Shown: positions 45,260-53,878 of the stretch, in pieces
How the letters are laid out: each line of letters starts with the position of its first letter
Position numbering within the stretch: the first letter of the stretch is position 1
Assembly: GCF_036345995.1 (NCBI RefSeq)
Contig: NZ_CP107796.1
Span: forward strand, 5,580,001 to 5,644,000
DNA from: Streptomyces sp. NBC_00557
GTDB lineage: Bacteria; Actinomycetota; Actinomycetes; Streptomycetales; Streptomycetaceae
Length of the DNA stretch: 64,000 nucleotides
Direction: 5' to 3'
Translations under genes and position numbers: made by a program
Notes under the pieces: model-generated
The model's input: only the letters and a program-made list of their open reading frames with translations
Told to the model about the DNA's origin: nothing
Database searches by the model: none

Positions 45260-46398
45260 GACGCGCTCATCCTCGACTGAAGGTAGATTCGGATCAAAAG
45301 GTTGGACAGGGTGCTGATATGGCGGGGAGTGTTCTGGAGTTCATTCCAGGGGATGTTGAGCTCTGGCCAGCGACCCTTGGTCCAATGGCAGTAGGGCTTA
45401 ACCAACGCCAGTTCCGCCATGGCCCTGTTGTAAGCGTCCTTTGATCCGATGTCCGCCGCCCCAAGAACGCGGTCCATTATCCGATCCATGAGGCGTCCCA
45501 TTGATCGAATTCCGACACCATGCATGAGTCGGCTCCGAGCGGGCGAGAGTCCCCACGCATCCGGGAAGGTGTCTCTTACGGCTGTCCAGTAGACGACGAG
45601 GATATCCCTCATCGCTGCCGTGTCGGTGGTTCCGTTGGAGAGGTTCTTGTATGGAAACAGAACCCCTGAGGGAGAGAGCGACTCTTCAATAGCCGAGATG
45701 AGGCTGTTGTCCTTGACGACTGCCTCGGACTTCCTCTCGCCTGCTGTTGACGCCTGCTTGATCAGCCCTCTGAACGGTGAATCACTGTCCTGGTTCAGGG
45801 CGTTGACGAGCGCAGAGGGAAGCTTCCGAGCGGATAGCTTGGTGGGGAGTTTGGTATTGACCTCGGGCAGGAGTTCAGACACCAGGTTAGTGGGAAGGGG
45901 GGACACGGTGTTGACGCGGAGGAACTGGTCGCGTTGGACTTCGAGGTCTTCAGCAACGAAGCCGGCAATGGCGATTGGGAGCTTCGATCGCTTGGTACGC
46001 GCGAGCGCGAGGCTTCGCTGCTGTCCGTCTACAATCAAGGCGGGGCGAGGTGCTTCGTCAGATTCCGGTAGCGGGATCTCGATAGTCCCGATTGTCGCCA
46101 ACCCGTCGGTGCTGTTGGGCCCTCGGCTGCCTTTGAACCGGACCGAGGAGGGAAGGGCGAGGATGAGGCCGTTCGGGAAGAGGACGTTTTCACTGTCAAG
46201 GTAGTCGAGGATCTGCTTGACGTGCTGCTTCTTCTCGGGCCGCTGATAGCCAAGCAGTTTCCCTGCCTCGTCGCGGGAGATCCGTGCGACGTCGGCAACA
46301 CGGTCTACCTCTCCGGCCTGCAGGGCGAAGAGGTAGAGGGGAATGTCTGGATTCTGCTCGATACGCAGTGCTCTGCGCCGGATCGGGTTCTCCGTCAC
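45256..46398 (-). CDS. dpdB: DpdB-like DGQQR protein, paralogue 2
   Basis: 380 residues with the same layout as the copy downstream of dpdA: ARISRDEAGKLLGYQRPEKK near residue 40, ALIVDGQQRSLALART near 125, and SRLMHGVGIRSMGRLMDRIM toward the C-terminus. It keeps the ATPase DGQQR box, so both copies look active. It overlaps dpdC upstream and dpdA downstream by four bases each, the tightest coupling in the operon, and is therefore the likelier main partner of DpdA. Confidence 0.82.
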   Translation of the reverse strand: MTENPIRRRALRIEQNPDIPLYLFALQAGEVDRVADVARISRDEAGKLLGYQRPEKKQHVKQILDYLDSENVLFPNGLILALPSSVRFKGSRGPNSTDGLATIGTIEIPLPESDEAPRPALIVDGQQRSLALARTKRSKLPIAIAGFVAEDLEVQRDQFLRVNTVSPLPTNLVSELLPEVNTKLPTKLSARKLPSALVNALNQDSDSPFRGLIKQASTAGERKSEAVVKDNSLISAIEESLSPSGVLFPYKNLSNGTTDTAAMRDILVVYWTAVRDTFPDAWGLSPARSRLMHGVGIRSMGRLMDRIMDRVLGAADIGSKDAYNRAMAELALVKPYCHWTKGRWPELNIPWNELQNTPRHISTLSNLLIRIYLQSRMSAS

Positions 46399-47285
46399 GA
46401 CTGCCCCACGGTCTTGATGTATAGGTTGGCGAAGCGGCTCTGTTCGCAGGCCCGGCCCTCAGCTCGGAGCTGGCGCAAGAGGCGTGTCCGCGAGATCCCC
46501 GGCTGGGATGCGGTTTGCTGTCGGACGAATGTGATTATCTCGTCATCGGTCATCGGCTTGCGGTTGTGCTGCTCGGGCCTCGATTCGCTAGCCGCCCACT
46601 TCTTCCAGGAGTCGCTGGTAGCTGGCGAGGTGAGTTGACCGTCCTCGCAGTGCTGGAGCCATGACGCGGCCATGCGCACGTTCAGGCTCGTCAGTGTTCC
46701 GCCCAGGGCATGTCTGAGTCCTGCATCGGCCGGGACTCTTTGGATGCCGGGGATCTCTTCGACGCCGCCGACGAGGAGTGCCTCACTCGCAACCGCGGCC
46801 AGGGCACGCAGTTCTTCTCCCATAGCTTTCGCATAAACCTCGGAGAGCACCATGAGGACGGGGCCGTTCTTGCCGAGCTCCTGCAGCGTTGCGCGGCCCG
46901 TTCCCTCTTGGAGACGGCCCCACCATTGAGCACTGCCTGCCGCGGAGGTAGCCACCGAGTCTGCGTGTCGGGTACTGAAGGTCGCCGCGTACGAGGGAGC
47001 TGACGCAGATACCGGCTGAAGACCGAGGCCGGCGGATGCTACCCAGAGGTCGGCGGCGAATCCTGCCTTGGAGGCCGTATCAACCAGACGGCGCGCCTGC
47101 GCCCAGTGGTCGCCGCGATAGAGCTCGGCGAGTGCGTGCGTGTGGGAGGCACCCTTAACGCGCTCAGCCCAGAGCGCAGCGCGCTCTTTCACAGACCCGC
47201 TCGGGAGCGACCTCGCATGCAGTGCATCCTCTGGCGCCGCAGCCTTGCGGTCTGTGCACGTGACTACCAGCGTTAGTTGCCTCAC
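46395..47285 (-). CDS. dpdC: DpdC-like protein
   Basis: 296 residues, GTG start. The N-terminal ~190 residues begin LTLVVTCTDRKAAAPEDALH and include WVASAGLGLQPVSASAPSYA and VLMVLSEVYAKAMGEELRAL, a fold pattern like YaaA/DUF6884-type proteins. A linker leads to a small C-terminal winged-helix-like domain (ISRTRLLRQLRAEGRACEQS). In the Salmonella system DpdC is needed to convert inserted preQ0 to the amide form ADG. First gene of the minus-strand dpd operon; a TATACT -10-like hexamer lies at 47305-47310 on that strand. The name is from position plus the domain impression. Confidence 0.6.
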   Translation of the reverse strand: MRQLTLVVTCTDRKAAAPEDALHARSLPSGSVKERAALWAERVKGASHTHALAELYRGDHWAQARRLVDTASKAGFAADLWVASAGLGLQPVSASAPSYAATFSTRHADSVATSAAGSAQWWGRLQEGTGRATLQELGKNGPVLMVLSEVYAKAMGEELRALAAVASEALLVGGVEEIPGIQRVPADAGLRHALGGTLTSLNVRMAASWLQHCEDGQLTSPATSDSWKKWAASESRPEQHNRKPMTDDEIITFVRQQTASQPGISRTRLLRQLRAEGRACEQSRFANLYIKTVGQS

Positions 47286-47395
47286 GCGGCCCTGCTCCCC
47301 GACGAGTATAACTGGAAGGTTGTTGCCGTTACTCTACCTGCCAGTTTTCACGCTAGTGTTCAGCTGTACACGTGAGGGCTAACTAGGGAGCAGGC
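47286..47395. promoter_or_regulatory. divergent promoter region, dpdC / queC
   Basis: 110 bases shared by the minus-strand modification operon and the plus-strand preQ0 operon, AT-richer than the flanking genes (47305-47370). TATACT on the minus strand (47305-47310) could be the dpdC -10 box. AGGGAGCAGGC directly precedes the queC ATG. Shared control would match precursor supply to DNA modification. Confidence 0.45.
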
Positions 47396-48106
47396 ATGGC
47401 GGAGCGTCCCGCGATCGTTCTACTGAGTGGCGGGCTGGACTCGACGACTGTTCTGGCGATCGCCAAGGACCAGGGCTACACGCCGTACGCGCTGAGCTTC
47501 CGCTACGGCCAGCGGCACAGTGTGGAGCTTGAGGCCGCGAAGCGCGTGGCTGCGGCGCAGGGGGTCGCACGTCATGTGATCGCGGACATCGACCTGCGGG
47601 TTTTCGGTGGCTCGGCGCTCACGTCGGACATCGAGGTTCCGAAGCACGAGTCTCTGGACGCCGCTGACGACAAGGGCATCGACAGCAGCGTGCCCATCAC
47701 CTACGTTCCGGCACGCAACACGATCTTCCTGTCTTTCGCGCTGGCGTACGCGGAGACGGTCGGGGCGAGCGACATCTTCACGGGCGTGACCGCCGTCGAC
47801 TACAGCGGCTACCCGGACTGCCGACCCGAATACATGGAGGCCTACGAGCGCATGGCCAACCTGGCCACCCGCGCCGGGGTCGAGGGCACGCAGAAGCTCA
47901 AGCTGCACTCCCCGCTCATCTCCATGTCGAAGGCCGACATCGTCCGTGAGGGCCTGCGCCTCGGTGTCGACTACTCCCTGACGTCCTCGTGCTACGACCC
48001 GGACGATCAGGGACGAGCCTGTGGGCACTGCGAAACCTGCCTGCTTCGCCTCAAGGGATTCGCGGAAGCCGGCGTCACCGATCCCGTGCAGTACCAGGGC
48101 GCGTGA
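47396..48106 (+). CDS. queC: 7-cyano-7-deazaguanine (preQ0) synthase
   Basis: 236 residues, full family length. QueC turns 7-carboxy-7-deazaguanine and ammonia into preQ0 with ATP. The PP-loop SGGLDST is at residues 11-17, and the four-cysteine zinc site is [17 protein letters not shown] near the C-terminus. [20 protein letters not shown] is the typical middle block. First gene of the plus-strand preQ0 operon, three bases before queE. Confidence 0.95.
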   Translation: MAERPAIVLLSGGLDSTTVLAIAKDQGYTPYALSFRYGQRHSVELEAAKRVAAAQGVARHVIADIDLRVFGGSALTSDIEVPKHESLDAADDKGIDSSVPITYVPARNTIFLSFALAYAETVGASDIFTGVTAVDYSGYPDCRPEYMEAYERMANLATRAGVEGTQKLKLHSPLISMSKADIVREGLRLGVDYSLTSSCYDPDDQGRACGHCETCLLRLKGFAEAGVTDPVQYQGA

Positions 48107-48108
48107 GA

Positions 48109-48744
48109 ATGACCTACCTGGTCAAGGAGATCTTCTACACCCTGCAAGGTGAAGGGAGTCACGCAGGCCGTCCGGCTGTCTTCTGCCGCTTCTCCAGGTG
48201 CAACCTGTGGACGGGCCTGGAGAAGGATCGGCACCGTGCGATCTGCCAGTTCTGCGACACAGATTTCGTCGGAACTGACGGAGAGGGTGGCGGCAAGTTT
48301 CGGACCCCGGACGACCTCGCTCAGGCGGTCGAAAAGGCGTGGCCGTCGGCATCTAGGGAGCACCGCTTCGTGGTGTGCACGGGCGGAGAACCGCTTCTGC
48401 AACTCGATGAAGAAGCGATCGATGCCTTTCATGCACGCGGCTTCGAGGTGGCAGTCGAGACGAACGGCACGCGTGTGCCGCCCAAGGGCATCGACTGGCT
48501 CTGCGTGAGCCCCAAGATCGGCTCTGAGCTGGTCGTGACCAGCGGAGACGAACTGAAGTTGGTCTACCCCCAGTTGGGAGGTGACCCACGTCAGTTCGAG
48601 CAGTTGGACTTCCGGTACTTCCGCCTCCAGCCCATGGACAACCCTGACGTTGAGGCCAACACCAGGGCGACGGTCGAGTACTGCATGAAGAACCCGCGCT
48701 GGACCCTCTCTCTCCAGACGCACAAGTATCTGGGAATTCAGTAA
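48109..48744 (+). CDS. queE: 7-carboxy-7-deazaguanine synthase
   Basis: 211 residues. Radical-SAM enzyme that contracts 6-carboxytetrahydropterin to 7-carboxy-7-deazaguanine. The cluster-binding site is the Cys-x14-Cys-x2-Cys variant of one QueE subfamily (CNLW...AICQFC). [14 protein letters not shown] starts the fold and [12 protein letters not shown] is the SAM-binding GGE motif. I chose the ATG at 48109; a GTG two codons earlier (48103) overlaps the queC stop and is possible. Its stop overlaps the queD start. Confidence 0.93.
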   Translation: MTYLVKEIFYTLQGEGSHAGRPAVFCRFSRCNLWTGLEKDRHRAICQFCDTDFVGTDGEGGGKFRTPDDLAQAVEKAWPSASREHRFVVCTGGEPLLQLDEEAIDAFHARGFEVAVETNGTRVPPKGIDWLCVSPKIGSELVVTSGDELKLVYPQLGGDPRQFEQLDFRYFRLQPMDNPDVEANTRATVEYCMKNPRWTLSLQTHKYLGIQ

Positions 48745-49100
48745 TGGAAATCTTTCGCGAGTTCACGTTCGAAGCCGCGCACCGTCTGCCCAACGTTCCT
48801 GAGGGACACAAGTGTGCGCGCCTCCACGGCCACTCTTACAAGGTCATCGTCCACGTAGAGGCACCCGTCGACCCTGAGGCGGGTTGGGTCATGGACTTCG
48901 GGGACCTCAAGAAGGCGTTCAAGCCCATCGAAGCCCGACTCGATCACTACTACCTCAACGACATCGAGGGTCTGGACAACCCGACCAGCGAGGTCCTCGC
49001 CCGCTGGATCTGGGATCGGTTGAAGCCGGCGCTGCCCGACCTCTCTGCACTCACCGTCCGCGAAACGTGCACGTCCGGCTGCACTTATCGGGGCGAGTGA
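48744..49100 (+). CDS. queD: 6-carboxytetrahydropterin synthase
   Basis: 118 residues, standard size. Converts 7,8-dihydroneopterin triphosphate to 6-carboxytetrahydropterin. Zinc histidines H13, H28 and H30 and the catalytic cysteine C24 lie in [20 protein letters not shown]; the family's LDH motif follows ([10 protein letters not shown]). TAATG overlap with queE, so it is co-translated. Confidence 0.95.
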   Translation: MEIFREFTFEAAHRLPNVPEGHKCARLHGHSYKVIVHVEAPVDPEAGWVMDFGDLKKAFKPIEARLDHYYLNDIEGLDNPTSEVLARWIWDRLKPALPDLSALTVRETCTSGCTYRGE

Positions 49101-49102
49101 CC

Positions 49103-49870
49103 ATGCACGACATCCAGAACGAGACCGATGCCCGAGGTATCGAGATCGACGACGTGGGCATCAGCGGGCTGCGGTACCCGCTGTACTTCGAGGACGGTCA
49201 CCTCCGCCAGGAGGGGATCGCCGAGATCGAAGTGACCGTGCGGCTCCAACACGACCGCCGCGGAACTCACATGAGCCGCATGGTGGCCTTCGCGCATGAG
49301 TACCTGCGCCGGTTCGATCCCCGCAAGCTGCCGTACCTCCTGAAGGTCGGGGCGGATCTCCTGGACGCGCCGGCGTTCGCAGTGGCGATCGATCTTCCCT
49401 TGAGTACGACAGTGGTGGCACCTGCTAGCGGTCAAGAGTCGCTACAGGTCCACGATGTTCGCTTCGAAGGCCGCTGGGACACCGGTGCCACCTCGGTGGT
49501 CACGTCCGTCACCACCGAGGTGACCAGCCTATGTCCGTGCTCGAAAGCTATCTCGGACTACGGTGCGCACAACCAGCGCAGCCAGGTCACTCTGTCCGTG
49601 ACGGGACACGGGGATACGCCTTACCCCTTCGGTGTGCAGGAGGCTGTCAGGCTTCTGGAGCGGTGCGCGTCCGCGCCGGTCGTTCCCTTGGTGAAGCGCC
49701 CCGATGAGCGAGTGCTGACGATGCAGGCGTACGACCACCCCATGTTCGTCGAGGACATGGTTCGGAAAGTCAGCTACGACTGCCGCGAGCGAGGTCTTCG
49801 CCACCGTGTGAAGGTCCGCAACCTGGAAAGCATCCATAGCCACGACGCCGTCGCTTACGTCACTGGATGA
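49103..49870 (+). CDS. folE2: GTP cyclohydrolase I type IB
   Basis: 255 residues. First step of the preQ0 pathway, GTP to dihydroneopterin triphosphate. It is the FolE2 (IB) type, shown by SLCPCSKAISDYGAHNQRSQ and AYDHPMFVEDMVRKVSYDCR, and not the common zinc FolE. The ATG at 49103 follows the queD stop; a GTG at 49097 overlapping that stop is an alternative. Having its own FolE2 makes the island independent of host folate-pathway control and gives a complete GTP-to-preQ0 route here. No queF is present, so preQ0 is the end product. Confidence 0.93.
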   Translation: MHDIQNETDARGIEIDDVGISGLRYPLYFEDGHLRQEGIAEIEVTVRLQHDRRGTHMSRMVAFAHEYLRRFDPRKLPYLLKVGADLLDAPAFAVAIDLPLSTTVVAPASGQESLQVHDVRFEGRWDTGATSVVTSVTTEVTSLCPCSKAISDYGAHNQRSQVTLSVTGHGDTPYPFGVQEAVRLLERCASAPVVPLVKRPDERVLTMQAYDHPMFVEDMVRKVSYDCRERGLRHRVKVRNLESIHSHDAVAYVTG

Positions 49871-50036
49871 TTTTTGTGGCCGGTGCAGGGGCTTACTGGA
49901 GCGCCCAGCGGCCGTGTCTTGCGACCCGATGCGATTTGCGGAATGAGACACCGGCCATCCAGCGCGGTCTGAGGGTGACACGAGGGTTGTACGACAGTGG
50001 TACGACCTGAAGCTTTCGTGTTCCGTTGGTTTTCTT

Positions 50037-50085
50037 TGCTGCAGTGCGTGGCCGACCCGGTTGGGGCGGCACACGCACTGCAGCA
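50037..50085. terminator. hairpin at the right end of the dpd island
   Basis: TGCTGCAGTGCGTG and CACGCACTGCAGCA make a perfect 14-bp stem with a 21-base loop, between folE2 and the converging permease gene. A 7-base direct repeat GTACGAC lies just before it at 49989 and 50000 (11-base period). The rest of 49871-50094 shows no gene. Confidence 0.7.
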
Positions 50086-50094
50086 CTGTTTGAC

Positions 50095-51621
50095 CTACCG
50101 GCCAATCACTCCTTCTGCGGCAGCGTCACGCCGGAGAGCTGAGTGCCGTGGCTGCGCAGGGTTGAGGAACCACTTGCGCGCGGAGGCCAGCCACCAGATG
50201 CCGCAGAAGGCGATGACGACTCCGACCGCGACGGGCGCGTAGTTGAAGGTGTTCGCGGTGACGGGGGAGGTCTGCGGCAGCATGAACAGCACGGTGATCA
50301 CGAACACCCAGGCGACGGCGATCGTGCCGACGACGGGAGACCAGGAGCCGAGGTGCCAGGGGCCGCGCTCGAACCGGCTCCCCTGGCGGAGCCGGAGATA
50401 GGTCGGGATGACGTAGGCGATGTACAGGCCGATGGTCGCGATCGACGTGACGGCCGCATACGCGGTGGTGTTCCACAGGTAGGGCAGCCCGAGGACGAAG
50501 GCGCCGCCAGTGGCGAGCCAGACGGCGTTGGTGGGCGTGCGCGTGGCGGGGTTCAGCTGGTGCCACACCTTGGAGAAGGGCAGGGCGCCGTCCCGGGAGA
50601 AGGCGTAGATCATGCGGGAGTTGGCCGTGACGGACGCCATGCCGCAAAAGAGCTGGGCGACGATGACAACCAGCAGCAGCCACTTGCCGGCTGCCGCGCC
50701 GAGGGCGTCCATGAGGATCTGCGCCGGGGGCACCCCCGTCGCCGAGCCGAGTGCGCCGGCGTAGGACTGGATGGCGTAGGTAAAGCCGAACAGCAGGACG
50801 AAGCCGGCGGCGAGGGAGACCAGGATCGAGCAGACGATGCCCTTGGGGCCGGCGGTGGAGGCGTCGATGGTCTCCTCGGTCATGTGGGCGGAGGCGTCGT
50901 AGCCGGTGAAGGTGTACTGCGCCATCAGCAGTCCGATCAGCACCACGTAGGCGCTGGAGGAGAAGCCGGTGTTGTTCACGAACTCGCCGAAGACGAACCC
51001 GGTCGACTGGTGGTGGTTGGGCACGAGCACCAGGGTGCCGCAGATGATGACGACGCCGAGGATGTGCCACCAGATGGACACCTCGTTGAGGAAGGCGACG
51101 ATCCGGACCCCGAAGGTGTTCAGCACGCCGTGCAGGGCGAGGATGATCCCGAACAGCGCGATGGTGTGGCCGGGCGTGGCCGCGAAGCCGAACTGAAGGT
51201 CGAGCAGGGCGTTGAGGAAGGTCGCGGCGCCGAAGTCGACGCCCGCGGTCACCGCTATCTGGCCCAGGGCGTTGAACCAGCCGGTGAACCACGCCCACGC
51301 TGCGGCCGTTCTCGCGGGGGCCATGCGGTGTGCCCAGAAGTACAGGCCGGCGCTGGTCGGGTAGGAGGAGCAGACCTCGGCCATTGTCAGGCCGACGAAC
51401 AAGGTCATCAGGCCGACGAACAGCCAGCCCCACATGATCACGGCCGGGCCACCGGTGTTCATGCCGTAGCCGTACAGGGTCATGCAGCCGGACAGGATCG
51501 AGATGATCGTGAAGCTGACTCCGAAGTTGGCCCGGCCAGACATGGAACGGGCTAGCGTCTGCTGGTAGCCGAGTTGCTTCAGGCGTTCCTCGTCGGACAC
51601 GCGGGAGACGTCAAGAGGCAT
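50095..51621 (-). CDS. APC-superfamily amino-acid permease
   Basis: 508 residues with about twelve membrane helices, starting MPLDVSRVSDEERLKQLGYQ. Family features include the N-terminal FGVSFTIISILSGCMTLYGY, TGYDASAHMTEETIDASTAG (the conserved amide-transport block) and NSRMIYAFSRDGALPFSKVW. This matches the GABA/choline/amine-type permease subgroup (GabP- or BAT1-like) common in Streptomyces. Imports an amino acid or amine by proton symport at the membrane. The exact substrate cannot be fixed. The gene 42 bases upstream is likely co-transcribed. Confidence 0.88.
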   Translation of the reverse strand: MPLDVSRVSDEERLKQLGYQQTLARSMSGRANFGVSFTIISILSGCMTLYGYGMNTGGPAVIMWGWLFVGLMTLFVGLTMAEVCSSYPTSAGLYFWAHRMAPARTAAAWAWFTGWFNALGQIAVTAGVDFGAATFLNALLDLQFGFAATPGHTIALFGIILALHGVLNTFGVRIVAFLNEVSIWWHILGVVIICGTLVLVPNHHQSTGFVFGEFVNNTGFSSSAYVVLIGLLMAQYTFTGYDASAHMTEETIDASTAGPKGIVCSILVSLAAGFVLLFGFTYAIQSYAGALGSATGVPPAQILMDALGAAAGKWLLLVVIVAQLFCGMASVTANSRMIYAFSRDGALPFSKVWHQLNPATRTPTNAVWLATGGAFVLGLPYLWNTTAYAAVTSIATIGLYIAYVIPTYLRLRQGSRFERGPWHLGSWSPVVGTIAVAWVFVITVLFMLPQTSPVTANTFNYAPVAVGVVIAFCGIWWLASARKWFLNPAQPRHSALRRDAAAEGVIGR

Positions 51622-51662
51622 AGGAATGCTGCCCTTCGTACGTTGATGGGTGGTCTCGGTGC

Positions 51663-52604
51663 TCAGTGGTGCCGGCTCCGCGGCGGGCTGTAGGCCCAGG
51701 CGCGGTGCCGCAGGAACAGTTGGTCGGCCTGGCCGCAGTAGGACCAGGGCACCTGAGTGGCGTAGGGGCCGATCGCGTCGAAGACCTCCGCAGCCTCGCT
51801 GTGGCGGTTGGCGAAAGACAGGGCGTGCGCGAGGTAGTTGGCGTCGTCCGCGAAGCAGGCGTGCGGACGTGGCGTGCGGTAGCGCCACCAGCGTTCCAAC
51901 ACAGGGTCGATCTGCGGGCAGTCGATCCAGGGATGGATGGTCAGCCCGTACGCCATTTGGTCCATCTCTTGTCGCGAGCGGTGGGCCTCGGCGATCACGA
52001 CCAGCGGCAGGACCGCGATTGGCAGTCCCCGTGGAGCAATGGACGCCTGCTCCTCGGCCCACCACATGGCTTCCCCCGGCTCGCCGTGATGGCGCGGGAA
52101 CAGGTAGGTGACGGCCTCGTGGTGCGCCTCGCGGTTCCAGGGATCACGCTGCTTGATCTCCGCCCATACCTGCCGCAGGGTCGCCCGGTCCGGAGCGTGC
52201 GTCCGCAACAGTGCGAGCATCACCACCAGGGGCGCCACGTCGTGCGGCCACACCTCCAGGGCGGAACGACAGGTGGCCCACGACTCTTCCATCAGCGACC
52301 AGCCGGAGTCACGCCCGGCGATCATCGCGCGCAGCGCCTGCACGTTCGCGAGGAGGGCCAGGGCGTGTGGCGAGCGCGGCTCTGCCTTCGCCCAGGTATC
52401 GGCGAACCGCAATCGCGCCCCCGCTTCAGCGAGAACCTGCAGGCGGAAGATCCTGCGATCCCAGTCGGTACCGGTTGAGGCCAGCAAGTCCCGCGGGCCC
52501 TCCCATCGCCCCATCGAGGCGTCCTCAAGGACCCGTCGCAGCGTGTCATCATCTCTTGCTGGGCGCATGTCAAGAGACGACTGGCCTCCAGTTGTAGGCA
52601 TCAT
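51663..52604 (-). CDS. tetratricopeptide-like hypothetical protein
   Basis: 313 residues, mostly helical pairs: TLRRVLEDASMGRWEGPRDL, SPHALALLANVQALRAMIAG, and AHALSFANRHSEAAEVFDAI. It is a TPR-like protein of a type common in Streptomyces, role unknown, probably protein binding. A shorter start at MRPARDDDT (52568) is possible. It is upstream of and close to the permease. A broken second copy of its N-terminus lies at the other end of this region (63300-63410), showing a segment duplication. Confidence 0.65.
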   Translation of the reverse strand: MMPTTGGQSSLDMRPARDDDTLRRVLEDASMGRWEGPRDLLASTGTDWDRRIFRLQVLAEAGARLRFADTWAKAEPRSPHALALLANVQALRAMIAGRDSGWSLMEESWATCRSALEVWPHDVAPLVVMLALLRTHAPDRATLRQVWAEIKQRDPWNREAHHEAVTYLFPRHHGEPGEAMWWAEEQASIAPRGLPIAVLPLVVIAEAHRSRQEMDQMAYGLTIHPWIDCPQIDPVLERWWRYRTPRPHACFADDANYLAHALSFANRHSEAAEVFDAIGPYATQVPWSYCGQADQLFLRHRAWAYSPPRSRHH

Positions 52605-52656
52605 GTTCGCTCCGGTAGCCCTCTCCTGCCTGTTCAGCAGGACGAGGCGAGGTCGT

Positions 52657-52982
52657 CAGTCGGCCCGGATCTCGGTGCCGAGGCCGCCGAGATGGTCCGC
52701 AGGTGGACGGGGCCCGTACGCACCAGCCTGGCCTTCGGGGTGAAGCAGTCGACGATGGTCATGTGGTTCGCCGCCGGGCGCACTCGGCCGTTGATGATGA
52801 CGTCGGGCTACAGGCCGGAGGCGGCCAGGAAGGCGTGGACCTGGTCGATGGTGATGGCCGGCCAGGGGTCGTTCGGGCCGGCGTGCCCGGAGACCGATCG
52901 ACCCGAGCGGCAGGCAGAGGACGGACCGCTCGCCGGGCTCGGTGAGCGCGGTGAAGGCCCGTCTGAGGCTGTCGGTCGTCAC
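52657..52982 (-). pseudogene. degraded gene coupled to the methyltransferase
   Basis: Starts VTTDSLRRAFTALTEPGERS from a GTG that overlaps the methyltransferase stop codon. The frame then shifts near 52885 to NDPWPAITIDQVHAFLAASG, hits a stop, and continues PDVIINGRVRPAANHMTIVD to about 52657. Coding-like text on both sides of the breaks, with Streptomyces codon bias, points to a recently killed gene. The product is not recognised. Confidence 0.5.
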
Positions 52983-53776
52983 CTCCTGCTTCGCCGCCCG
53001 AAGCGGATCAGGAACTCGTTCTCCTCCGCGAAGGTGTCGTCCTTGCTGAAGTCCGTGAGTCGTTCTCTGACTGCGGTTTCGAATTCCGGCAGCCGGTCAC
53101 CGAAGAGGTGGGGTGCGGCGAAGGAGGTGGAGTAGAGGTAGCCGAGGATGTTCTCGGTGGTCCATGTTCGGTGGACGGGGATCCGGGTCTCCTCGACCTG
53201 GTCGAAGGTGGACTCCTCCATGACGTCGGTGTAGGGGCGGTTGTGGTGCTGGAAGGTGCCGGAGCCGGCCCGCCGTTCCTCGCCGAGGAACGTCTTGATG
53301 ATGTCTCGGACGGCTTCCTTCCAGGGGCTGGTGGCGGTCCAGAAGCTGCTGTCGCTGAAGATGGCGACGACACCGTCGGGCGCGACCTGATCCTCCAGGC
53401 GGGCCAGCACGGCGGCCTGGTCGAGCCAGTGGAATGCGCGGCAGATGGTGACCAGGTTGGCCTTCCAGCCGGCAGGCGGCACGAAGTCTTCGGCGGCGCT
53501 CTCGACGAGCGACAGGCGCGAGCCCTCGGGGAGCTTCGGGCGCAGTGCCGTCTCCGCCGCGGCGAGCATGTCGGCGTCGTTGTCGATGGCGATGATGTCG
53601 TCGAAGCGGCTGAGCAGCGCCTCGGCGACGAGTCCGGTGCCGGTGCCGACGTCGAGCAGGCGTCGTGGATCGCCGGATCGGGGCGGGGCGGCTTGGTCCA
53701 GGATCGCGGCGATGTCTTCGGGGATGCCGGGGCGGAACTGGCGGTAGTAGCTGGCGGTTCCGGTGAAAAGGCTCAT
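52979..53776 (-). CDS. SAM-dependent class I methyltransferase
   Basis: 265 residues. Motif I is LLDVGTGTGLVAEALL near residue 43, motif II IIAIDNDADML, and motif III-like VTICRAFHWLDQAAVLARL. This is the SmtA/UbiE-like small-molecule or peptide methyltransferase group (the AFHWLD block is common in Streptomyces). Cytoplasmic. It stands at the head of a minus-strand pair with the broken gene. The substrate is unknown. Confidence 0.85.
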   Translation of the reverse strand: MSLFTGTASYYRQFRPGIPEDIAAILDQAAPPRSGDPRRLLDVGTGTGLVAEALLSRFDDIIAIDNDADMLAAAETALRPKLPEGSRLSLVESAAEDFVPPAGWKANLVTICRAFHWLDQAAVLARLEDQVAPDGVVAIFSDSSFWTATSPWKEAVRDIIKTFLGEERRAGSGTFQHHNRPYTDVMEESTFDQVEETRIPVHRTWTTENILGYLYSTSFAAPHLFGDRLPEFETAVRERLTDFSKDDTFAEENEFLIRFGRRSRR

Positions 53777-53878
53777 GTGGCCCTCCGTGCTGTTAGGCGC
53801 TGGATGTCGTTGGCAGTTGTCGCCAGGTGTCGGCGATGGATGGGTATCTCCCGCCGACGCACTGCTACGGTCGCGTGT

